The notes below the pieces were generated by a model. That model was not told the DNA's origin and made no database searches. It saw only the letters and a list, made by a program, of their open reading frames with translations. From NCBI GenBank assembly GCA_913009865.1, contig CAJVYK010000003.1, positions 1 through 28,989 of the forward strand: 28,989 nucleotides of DNA. Direction: 5' to 3'. A program made the position numbers and the translations under genes. Origin of the DNA: an uncultured bacterium. Lineage in GTDB: Bacteria; Planctomycetota; Phycisphaerae; Sedimentisphaerales; Anaerobacaceae. Of this stretch, positions 22,592 through 28,989 are shown in pieces. Position 1 is the first letter of the stretch; every line of letters begins with the position of its first letter.

Positions 22592-23364
22592 TTTGCGGGC
22601 TTGCCGAAAACTTCCACTTCGATATAGTGATTTAATTCGTTGCTGCTGTTGCCATTGCTGTAAAGACGGACATAGCGGGCACGGGCGCCCTTGGCGTCTA
22701 TGAGTTTGCCCTCGTTAGTTTCGACATAGTTCATATCTTTGCCGATACCCAAACCGGAAGAGTTGTCGTCGTCATTATTAAACAGTGTCCTGACATTCGT
22801 AATAAAATCAGGGTCGTCGGCAACCTGCACTATCACATCAAAATAAACCCGGGCCTGACTGTGGTAATGCCATAACAGAATGGCGTATATGTCGAACTCG
22901 GCCCCAAGGTCGATAGTAACGCTTTGCAGGAAAGGGCCTAACTCAACATAACTGCCATCAGAAGCTTGCTTATCTCCATCGGTAATCATTTCGAGCTCGC
23001 CGATGATGGGCTCTTCATCGGTGCCGGTTACCGGCTTTCCGAGAGCAACATTTTCCGTTCCAGCCGGGGCATAAAACGGCGGGCGCGGCCCACCCAGCGG
23101 CTTCTCCAGGTTGGTTACACCCTGGATATTCGGCGGAGTACCTTTGAACATCGCTCTGGGCAGTTTGATATCAATCGGCACCAAATCAGTGGCGGCTGCA
23201 TTTGCTTTATCAGCATTCTCTTTAGCGCTATTCGTATTCTGCTGTTCAGTGTTCGCAGATGACCCCTCCTCGGAAGATTTTTTGCAGGAGGGAATAAGGC
23301 ATAAAAACATCGCCAGCAACACAAGTACACAAGCCTTCATAATCGAATTAAACCCTTTCTTCAT
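22588..23364 (-). CDS. Lipoprotein with a discoidin-like (F5/8 type C-like) domain
   Basis: The 258-residue protein has an N-terminal signal (basic MKKGFNSIMK, hydrophobic core) and a lipobox-like IPSC with Cys27. A low-complexity linker rich in Ser, Asn, Ala and Glu follows (28-62). Residues 100-258 resemble galactose-binding/discoidin folds: ALGKPVTGTDEEP, MITDGDKQASDGSYVELG, VTIDLGAEFDIYAILLWHYH and ARYVRLYSNG. Such domains bind carbohydrate or surface components. It is the first gene of the operon with the Agl23-like protein and ApbE, and has its own promoter. The function is unknown; a surface glycan-binding role is inference. Confidence 0.82.
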   Translation of the reverse strand: MKKGFNSIMKACVLVLLAMFLCLIPSCKKSSEEGSSANTEQQNTNSAKENADKANAAATDLVPIDIKLPRAMFKGTPPNIQGVTNLEKPLGGPRPPFYAPAGTENVALGKPVTGTDEEPIIGELEMITDGDKQASDGSYVELGPFLQSVTIDLGAEFDIYAILLWHYHSQARVYFDVIVQVADDPDFITNVRTLFNNDDDNSSGLGIGKDMNYVETNEGKLIDAKGARARYVRLYSNGNSSNELNHYIEVEVFGKPAK

Positions 23365-23441
23365 TATTTCCGCCTAATCCTAAAATTTCAAAATTACTAC
23401 CCGACTGACAATACAGGATGCCAATCTCAATCAACATCCTT

Positions 23442-23470
23442 ATCCTAATATATTTACATTACATTGTCAA
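23442..23470 (-). promoter_or_regulatory. Promoter of the lipoprotein-Agl23-apbE operon
   Basis: Read on the minus strand, a perfect TTGACA (23470-23465) and TAGGAT (23447-23442) are spaced by 17 bases. A start near 23435 leaves about 70 bases before the lipoprotein ATG at 23364. Confidence 0.6.
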
Positions 23471-23499
23471 GTAAGCAGGGGCAGTCGCAATCGACTTTT

Positions 23500-24882
23500 T
23501 TATGTACTTTCGGTTGAGCCCATCTCGACGGCCTTCGGCTCAAGTCCGGCCTTGGCGAGGACAGCGTAGAGCACGGCGCCGACGATAAAGGCCATCAGAG
23601 GCGCTGCGGGAATATTGGCAAGACCGACCAGCGGGGCTATCCCCACGGCAAAGCCGACAATCCAGGAAATCCAGCCAGCCATATTCCAGCCGACACGAGG
23701 CCCGGCCCACTTACGGCCCGACAAAAAGTAATCGACCATCATAGCGCCGCAGATAGGGCCAAAGGAAGCGCCGATGACAGTGAACACGTCTATGACTTTG
23801 CCTGCCCATCCGGTTACGGCCAGCAGAATACTAACCGCAGCGCCGACTCCGACTGAAATGAAAGGATTAATTTTGGGCAGAGTTGTTTTGAAGCTGTTGG
23901 CAGCAATGAACGATGAAAAACAGGCCGGCGGAAAGGCGGCGACAGCCAGCAATAAAGCCATCGTCTTGCCCGCTCCCGGCGAGCCCATAACGGCGCTCAT
24001 AAACCCCGGGTTGGCGGTATCAACTCCGGCCCGGATGCCGGCGCCGAAAGCTCCTGCCGCTATCAGGATTGATGCTCCGCCTGCAACAATAACAGCCAAG
24101 GTGATACCAAAAAGACCTCCCATCTGCACATCCCTGGAGTCTTTACTGTTCATTCCGAAGTCAACACCTGCGGCTCCGGCAGTGGCGAAGAACCCGACTA
24201 TGTAGGTGATGGACAACGCTATTATACCGAAGAAACTCAGACTGGCAGTTTTAGCGCTTTCCACAGCGCCGGCTTCGACAAATTTTTCCGCCTCGAAACT
24301 GCCGATACCGCCGAGGGTTTTGACCAGCATAATGGCCAGAATGGCAAGAGGAATTAAGGGCAGCAGAGTTGCTATCTTGGCAACGTACTGGATGCCCTTT
24401 AAGCCGACAATGGCCGCCAGGATTACCCATATAACGGCAATGACCTGCTGGGCTGCGGGATTGTTACCAAACAAAGGGGCAAGGGCCAGCGAAGAGAAAT
24501 ACGCATTGACCCCGAGCCAGCCGAATTGCAATACCCCCATCAGAAAGCCCGGCATAAGAAAGCCGCCCTTGGAGCCGTAAGTCGAACTGCCAACGACGTA
24601 GAGAGGCAGCCCGCTCTTCATTCCGAAAAGACCCGGAATCAGGTAGAAAAGGAAGTGGCACAGCAGAGCGGCAATGATGAGGCCAAGGAAGGCAACGACA
24701 AGTCCCTGGCCAAGCACACCGCCGGCTGCCTGGGAACCTCCGCTGGGCATCTTGTTCCAGAACACGAACCACAGGAAGATACCCGCGTACGTTGGCGCCG
24801 TGTTCTTGTACCAAGGCGCACGATTCTGGGCCGGATTCGGCACCGCCATTTTCAAATAACTCGGCAGTATTCCATTACTCAT
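23500..24882 (-). CDS. NCS1-like permease (cytosine/purine/allantoin transporter family)
   Basis: The 460-residue protein has about twelve hydrophobic segments. GLPLYVVGSSTYGSKGGFL (91-109), followed by FGWLGVNAYFSSLA, matches the nucleobase:cation symporter-1 pattern of CodB/PucI-like permeases. A mid-region DFGMNSKDSRDVQMGGLFG loop is also typical. The substrate cannot be told from the sequence; cytosine, purines, allantoin, hydantoins and thiamine precursors are all known for the family. A good ribosome binding site, AGGAGAA, precedes the ATG. No nucleobase deaminase or hydrolase gene is adjacent, so context does not narrow the substrate. Confidence 0.83.
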   Translation of the reverse strand: MSNGILPSYLKMAVPNPAQNRAPWYKNTAPTYAGIFLWFVFWNKMPSGGSQAAGGVLGQGLVVAFLGLIIAALLCHFLFYLIPGLFGMKSGLPLYVVGSSTYGSKGGFLMPGFLMGVLQFGWLGVNAYFSSLALAPLFGNNPAAQQVIAVIWVILAAIVGLKGIQYVAKIATLLPLIPLAILAIMLVKTLGGIGSFEAEKFVEAGAVESAKTASLSFFGIIALSITYIVGFFATAGAAGVDFGMNSKDSRDVQMGGLFGITLAVIVAGGASILIAAGAFGAGIRAGVDTANPGFMSAVMGSPGAGKTMALLLAVAAFPPACFSSFIAANSFKTTLPKINPFISVGVGAAVSILLAVTGWAGKVIDVFTVIGASFGPICGAMMVDYFLSGRKWAGPRVGWNMAGWISWIVGFAVGIAPLVGLANIPAAPLMAFIVGAVLYAVLAKAGLEPKAVEMGSTEST

Positions 24883-24931
24883 AATTTGTTCTCCTAACTA
24901 AAATTAAAAGTTCAGAGTGTGTAAAGCAACG

Positions 24932-25070
24932 AAAAATCAAAATGCAAAATGCAAAAATCAAAATTAAGGAAGTCGTCCCTAAGGGACTCCACAATTTTGA
25001 TACCTGTGGCAGAGCTATTTAATTTTTAATTTATGCCACCTGTGCCTTAGGTATAGGTATATTTGATTTC
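24932..25070. repeat. AT-rich inverted-repeat element, copy B
   Basis: The element contains AAAATTAAGGAAGTC followed by GTCCC (24960-24979), differing from copy A (19735-19754) at one base in 20. It also contains the same TTTTTAATTTATG block (25023-25035). A GTCCC-TAA-GGGAC hairpin replaces the longer inner stem of copy A. It lies between the permease and the oxidoreductase gene. Confidence 0.75.
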
Positions 25071-25100
25071 CCACTTTAGCTCACTTTCTCGAATTAGAAT

Positions 25101-26456
25101 CTAAACCTTAAACTCACTCGAAGCAAAATCCAGCCTCCGGGCGGCTTCCACCGCTTCGTTGACCTTCAGTACGGCAACGGCCGTTTCGTAGCCAATCTCA
25201 GACGGGCAGTTGAGTTTTGCCTTGCCGCGGATGGTGTCGAAGAAGTTTTCCAGGTGCGGCTGATGGTACGGCTTATCCATTTTCACCGGTAACATATAGC
25301 TGGGCGGCCCGGCAGGAGCAGTTTCACGCACATCCAGCACGGCGCCGGTTTGATGCGTTATTGCTTTCTTGACAGGTGCTTTCAAATAGCCCGTCTCGAC
25401 CAATTTGTCCCAGTCCGGCGCTGATGGTTCGCGATAAATACCGCTTCTGCTGACGGATTCGGATATCTTCAGCGTTCCCTGGTCACCCATAAAGGTTTCA
25501 TAATAGCCGCCATTGCTGTTGGTGGTAATGGTCTGATAAAACGCCCTGACGGTTCCCTGCGCAGTTTCATACTCGTAAATAGCTTGTACCGTGTCATACC
25601 ATTCGTGGGTCTTTTTCTCGTAGTAGTCCGTACCGCCGCCGGCCATAACGGATTTGGGATTTGCACCGAGGAACCAGCTGTAAATATCTATCTGGTGCGA
25701 GCCGAGGTCAACAATAGGCCCACCCCCCAGGCCCTTATACCACCGCCAATTGAGAAACTGGTGCATCGATTTGAAACCATACTTTGTCAGGGTCGGCTGG
25801 TCAATATTGTATTTTACAGGCATGTCCCGGTCAGGTCGGGCCGCCCGATTCCACTGCCCATTGATGGTAGTAATACGGCCAAAGATTTTCGCTTCCTTTA
25901 TGAGCTTCTCATAGCAGTAAATATAACGCGGATTGCTGCGGCGCTGATGGCCAATCTGCAACAGCTTGCCGGTCTGCTTAGCGGTCTGCACCATTTTCTT
26001 TGCCGATTCAAGAGTGTTGGACATCTCTTTTTCGCAATAGACATTCAACCCGGCCTTCAAACAGGCAATTGCATGCTCGGCGTGCCAGAAGTCGGGCGTA
26101 GCGATTATCACCGCATCGAGGTCTTTCTCCTTATCGAGCATTTCCCGGTAGTCGGCATAAACATTGTGTTCCTGGCGATACTTCTTCAGCAGTCGCGAAA
26201 CCCGTTTCTGATTGTAACTGGTCCAGATGTCACAGACCGCCTTAAATCGCAGGCCCGGAATCTTAAGACAGTCACCCAGCAGTACCTGTCCCTGTGCGCC
26301 GACACCGAGCAAGGCAATGTTTATATCGTCAGCTTTTTTGCCCTTAGCCGTCTGTCCGAATGCAGACGGCGATAATACCAATCCGGCCCCTACCGCTGCG
26401 GTAGAACGCAAAAACTCTCGCCTGTCTATTCTTTTTTTGATCCTCTGTTCATTCAT
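25101..26456 (-). CDS. Tat-exported Gfo/Idh/MocA-family NAD(P)-dependent oxidoreductase
   Basis: The 451-residue protein begins with a twin-arginine signal (DRREFLRSTA, 11-20, then a hydrophobic stretch ending AFGQ). The mature part has a Rossmann NAD(P) site GVGAQGQVLLGD (51-62), the CEKEMS segment (141-146) with the conserved Lys, and the catalytic-site motif DLGSHQIDIYSW (250-261). Planctomycetes encode many such exported dehydrogenases, probably acting on sugars or sugar derivatives in the periplasm with a tightly bound cofactor. The usual EKP reads EKE here. Its neighbour, the DUF1080 protein, belongs to a family linked to 3-keto-disaccharide hydrolysis, so oxidation of a glycoside at C3 is a reasonable but unproven guess. 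The 157 bases between the two genes show no clear promoter. Confidence 0.92.
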   Translation of the reverse strand: MNEQRIKKRIDRREFLRSTAAVGAGLVLSPSAFGQTAKGKKADDINIALLGVGAQGQVLLGDCLKIPGLRFKAVCDIWTSYNQKRVSRLLKKYRQEHNVYADYREMLDKEKDLDAVIIATPDFWHAEHAIACLKAGLNVYCEKEMSNTLESAKKMVQTAKQTGKLLQIGHQRRSNPRYIYCYEKLIKEAKIFGRITTINGQWNRAARPDRDMPVKYNIDQPTLTKYGFKSMHQFLNWRWYKGLGGGPIVDLGSHQIDIYSWFLGANPKSVMAGGGTDYYEKKTHEWYDTVQAIYEYETAQGTVRAFYQTITTNSNGGYYETFMGDQGTLKISESVSRSGIYREPSAPDWDKLVETGYLKAPVKKAITHQTGAVLDVRETAPAGPPSYMLPVKMDKPYHQPHLENFFDTIRGKAKLNCPSEIGYETAVAVLKVNEAVEAARRLDFASSEFKV

Positions 26457-26613
26457 TGTTCCGCTTTCAACTCCATAAATAACAAGTACTGTTTTTTAAT
26501 TAAGATTTTCCGTATAACTCAATCGGCCAAACGCCGGAGTATTGTAATACGATTGCCATAATACCACAAGTAAATACCACTTTTTTCAGATGGGTATTTA
26601 TATCAGGAAAAAA

Positions 26614-27414
26614 TCAATCGCCCAGCGGGATAATCCAGATATTGCGATAAGCCACCGGCCCGTGGTCGGCCTGCAGACAAAGAGGCCCTACAGGTTTTTC
26701 ATCTTCATACGCGCTGGCACGGGTCGGCCCGGTCAGTTCCACATTCTCCTGCACAACGATACCATTGTGGATGACCTTTTCAAAACGGGCGTTGGCAATC
26801 TTTTTACCGTTTTTATCAAAACGAGGCGCCCGGAAAATAACGTCGTAAGTCTGCCACTGCCCCGGCGGCCTGGATGCGTTGACACGAGGAGGATAGCCGT
26901 CGTAGCCATACCTCTTTTTTTTGTCCCATCGCTGATAAATGCCGCCGCAATCGGAGTATTTAGGTTTCTTTACGCCCCAACTGTCAAATATCTGCACCTC
27001 GTATCGGCCCATAAAATATACGCCGGAATTGGAGTTCAGGGGAACCATAAACTCGATATGCGCCTTGATGTCACCAAATTCCGCTTTGCTGAACAGGTTC
27101 AATGTCCTGCCCTTGGGGCCATTGACCATAACGCCGCTGCCCGGCCTGGTGGCTATCATTTTTTCGTCTTCCGGATTCATAATCGCCTCGCCGACAATCT
27201 GCCAGGTACCCGTATTCTTACGCCAGGCGGAAAAGTCGCCGCCGGTCAGATAAATTTTCCGCCCAACTTTCGGCATATTGCCCGCCTTTACATAGCTCTC
27301 ACAGGATGACAGAGCCAAAAACAAAGCGAAAGCCAACACCACCGCTATACATTCACCGGCCTTAATAATACAAAAACGATACTTCCTGCTGCTCTTTATT
27401 ACTTCCTCAGTCAT
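26614..27414 (-). CDS. DUF1080 (3-keto-disaccharide hydrolase-like) lipoprotein
   Basis: The 266-residue protein has a signal segment with lipobox LSSC (Cys38) after a hydrophobic run (22-36). A concanavalin-like DUF1080 domain follows: GGDFSAWRKNTGTWQIVGEAI near 58-78, FGDIKAHIEFMVPLNSNSGVYFMGRYEVQIFDSWG in the middle, and PVGPLCLQADHGPVAYRNIWIIPL at the end. Family members are thought to bind or cleave keto-glycosides outside the cytoplasm. The signal peptide is preceded by a 20-residue charged N-terminus, so a later start is possible. AGGAGAA lies 11 bases before the ATG. It is 23 bases downstream of the HEAT-repeat gene, probably in one transcript with it. Confidence 0.9.
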   Translation of the reverse strand: MTEEVIKSSRKYRFCIIKAGECIAVVLAFALFLALSSCESYVKAGNMPKVGRKIYLTGGDFSAWRKNTGTWQIVGEAIMNPEDEKMIATRPGSGVMVNGPKGRTLNLFSKAEFGDIKAHIEFMVPLNSNSGVYFMGRYEVQIFDSWGVKKPKYSDCGGIYQRWDKKKRYGYDGYPPRVNASRPPGQWQTYDVIFRAPRFDKNGKKIANARFEKVIHNGIVVQENVELTGPTRASAYEDEKPVGPLCLQADHGPVAYRNIWIIPLGD

Positions 27415-27437
27415 AATTTTTTAATTCTCCTAAACAA

Positions 27438-28989
27438 TCACTTAATCTGATTTATCATTTCCTGCGCCCGCTTGCGCAAAGAATCATTTTTCCCAAATCG
27501 GAGCACCTTCTCCAGTATATCCCTGGTTCGTTGAGGATGGCTGAGGTATGTGGCCTCGGCGATTTTAATCACAGCCATCTCCGCCTCCTGCTGCAGGGCT
27601 TTATCCTGCAAATAAGCAGCAGCCATTTCCAGTGCGGCAAACGATTTTATCTTTGCCAGCCCTGCCAATACCATTTTCTTCTCACTTACATTCGATGCCA
27701 GGCTCATCGCCTGCCTGTACATTTTAATCGTTTCTTTTGCAGGGCGACGGCTGTCAAGTCCAATCAGGCGTACAAACCCCCGCAGCGCCAGCGCCCTGTG
27801 TATTTCATTCCTGGAAGTCTGCGCCACCTTCAGCAGTTCATCTGCCGGCCGGCCGGTAGGCCATTCGGACAGGGCGCGAATAGCGGCAGCTTTGACCTCA
27901 GCGTTTTTATCCTTCAGAGCTGTGCGAAGCGCCGGCAGAGAACTATCGTCGGCTATTTTACCGAGCACGCTGAGCAGAGAACATCTGGCCGTTACTTCTT
28001 TAACCGAAGCCAGTCCGGCCAATACCGCCTCGGCCCGGCGGTTCCTGTCGGGAATTTTATTGGCAACGGCAACTACGGTTCCCTCGGCCTCGTTGCGAAC
28101 AGAGCTGCTTTGCACATCTACCAGAAGGTTAACCAATGCCGGTAAATCTTTCCGGTCGGCAATGGTTTTTAAGGCCTTGAACGATGCCAGTCGCACTTTA
28201 CTATCCGAATCCTTTGCGGTTTTAAATAAAGTTCTCACGGCTGCATATACATTGCGACGGCTGACACTGCGAATCAGTTCAACTTTGACTTTGGGATCAG
28301 CCTGATGGATACTCGCCAGAATGGCTCGGTCAATCTCGAAGCCACGAAGGCGATAAAGCCCTCCACGGGCGGCTTTTTGTTCCTCACCCGTGGTGGATGC
28401 TGCTGCCTGTGCCAGTAAATTAACTATCGAAACATCGCCCACACCCAATCCAGCCACCGCATCCAGGGCGGCAATACGAACGCTCTGTTCGCTGCTTTTG
28501 GTCGCATTGACAACCGCACTCAGAGCGGCCTGGTCACCGCGGTCTGCCAAAGCCGAGAGCAGCTGCACCTGCCCTGTAGCTGAAAGTTTGTCAAGACTCT
28601 CAGCCAACGCTTCTGTTATTCCTATTCCGGATACCTCTCTTACCAGCGCAATAGCGACCGCCTGCGTTACAGGGTCATCCGCTTCGATGACATTGACGAT
28701 AATTTCGCCCGCCTTTTTCGGCGCCGCGGCAACCCTGCCTCTAAGTGCGGCGATGCGAATTGGTACCGGCTCACCTGCGGCATACAATTGCTCATAAACA
28801 GCTAAAGCCCCGGATTGCTCACCTCGTGCTACGAGCTGGTCGGCACAGTTCAAATAAGCGTCCAAAACCAGCAGTCGCAGTTTGCCGCTGGTCTGCTCTT
28901 TAGCTTCAGCCAGGGCTTTGGTGGCTTCAGCGCCGGCGATTCGACCCAAAGCGGAAACAGCGGCGGCGGCTACCATCGGCTCGGAGTCG
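27438..28989 (-). CDS. HEAT-repeat protein, N-terminus beyond the right window edge
   Basis: The reading frame is open to the window edge. An ATG at 28976 is preceded in frame by DSEP, which belongs to a HEAT helix (DSEPMVAAAAVSALGRIAG), so this is the C-terminal part of a longer protein. At least 517 residues are visible, made of repeating pairs of helices such as SVRIAALDAVAGLG, KVRLASFKALKTIADRKD and EVKAAAIRALSEWP. HEAT arrays form curved scaffolds for protein contacts. Planctomycetes often fuse them to cytochromes or sugar-binding domains, but no such domain is visible here. It lies directly upstream of the DUF1080 lipoprotein gene. Confidence 0.88.
   Translation of the reverse strand, partial: DSEPMVAAAAVSALGRIAGAEATKALAEAKEQTSGKLRLLVLDAYLNCADQLVARGEQSGALAVYEQLYAAGEPVPIRIAALRGRVAAAPKKAGEIIVNVIEADDPVTQAVAIALVREVSGIGITEALAESLDKLSATGQVQLLSALADRGDQAALSAVVNATKSSEQSVRIAALDAVAGLGVGDVSIVNLLAQAAASTTGEEQKAARGGLYRLRGFEIDRAILASIHQADPKVKVELIRSVSRRNVYAAVRTLFKTAKDSDSKVRLASFKALKTIADRKDLPALVNLLVDVQSSSVRNEAEGTVVAVANKIPDRNRRAEAVLAGLASVKEVTARCSLLSVLGKIADDSSLPALRTALKDKNAEVKAAAIRALSEWPTGRPADELLKVAQTSRNEIHRALALRGFVRLIGLDSRRPAKETIKMYRQAMSLASNVSEKKMVLAGLAKIKSFAALEMAAAYLQDKALQQEAEMAVIKIAEATYLSHPQRTRDILEKVLRFGKNDSLRKRAQEMINQIK

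Noticed and set aside
25584..26375. 263-codon open frame on the plus strand opposite the Gfo/Idh/MocA gene
   Set aside because: The minus-strand frame has a Tat signal and all family motifs. The plus-strand translation has no recognisable domain and is a by-product of codon bias in the real gene.
26590..27309. 239-codon plus-strand frame opposite the DUF1080 gene
   Set aside because: The minus strand carries a clear DUF1080 lipoprotein; the antisense frame resembles no protein family.

Overview
The window looks like a chromosomal stretch of an anaerobic planctomycete, most likely class Phycisphaerae (Sedimentisphaerales-like). The case rests on several features together: a secreted protease ending in a planctomycete-style dockerin (repeated DFADFAVL and DWADLAFL segments ending in WL), a Tat-exported Gfo/Idh/MocA oxidoreductase, a DUF1080 lipoprotein, a HEAT-repeat protein and an FeoB ferrous-iron locus. 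No rRNA gene is present, so this placement is inference.

Layout. 1-2661: 5' part of ribF (minus), a His-rich membrane protein, and a class I mannose-6-phosphate isomerase. 2710-4926 (minus): a WecA/MraY-type polyprenyl-phosphate sugar-1-phosphate transferase and an ATP-grasp protein. 5065-10852 (plus): a tight run for nucleotide-sugar synthesis, namely a UDP-HexNAc 6-dehydrogenase, a DegT-type aminotransferase, a specialised NusG-like antiterminator, UDP-glucose 6-dehydrogenase, a small membrane protein and a UDP-glucuronate 4-epimerase-like enzyme. With manA and the WecA-like enzyme this appears to be part of a surface-polysaccharide locus; the glycosyltransferases and export genes are not here. 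11094-12065: trypsin-like protease with dockerin.

12086-15444 (minus): an iron-uptake operon, read dtxR-type repressor, feoB, a 58-aa Cys-rich zinc-ribbon protein, and a DtxR-FeoA fusion. The last three are linked by two 4-base ATGA overlaps. A sigma70-like promoter with a palindromic operator in its spacer precedes the operon. 15485-17351: a repeat-rich interval with a 173-bp palindromic element, a tRNA-Pro(GGG) with promoter and terminator-like palindrome, a four-helix-bundle (S23/IVS) protein, and a zinc-ribbon membrane gene broken by a one-base frameshift.

17352-19709: 6-phosphogluconate dehydrogenase (minus) and a family 2 glycosyltransferase (plus). 19900-23364 (minus): a tightly packed operon of a discoidin-like lipoprotein, an Agl23-type (TIGR03663-like) multi-pass membrane protein and an ApbE flavin transferase. 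The apbE gene carries in-frame copies of a 25-bp palindromic repeat. 23500-28989 (minus): an NCS1-like permease, the Gfo/Idh/MocA oxidoreductase, the DUF1080 lipoprotein and the C-terminal part of a HEAT-repeat protein that runs off the right edge.

The most unusual layer is repetitive: many gene junctions carry short tandem words or inverted-repeat elements of several unrelated families, and one family has entered a coding sequence and is translated.
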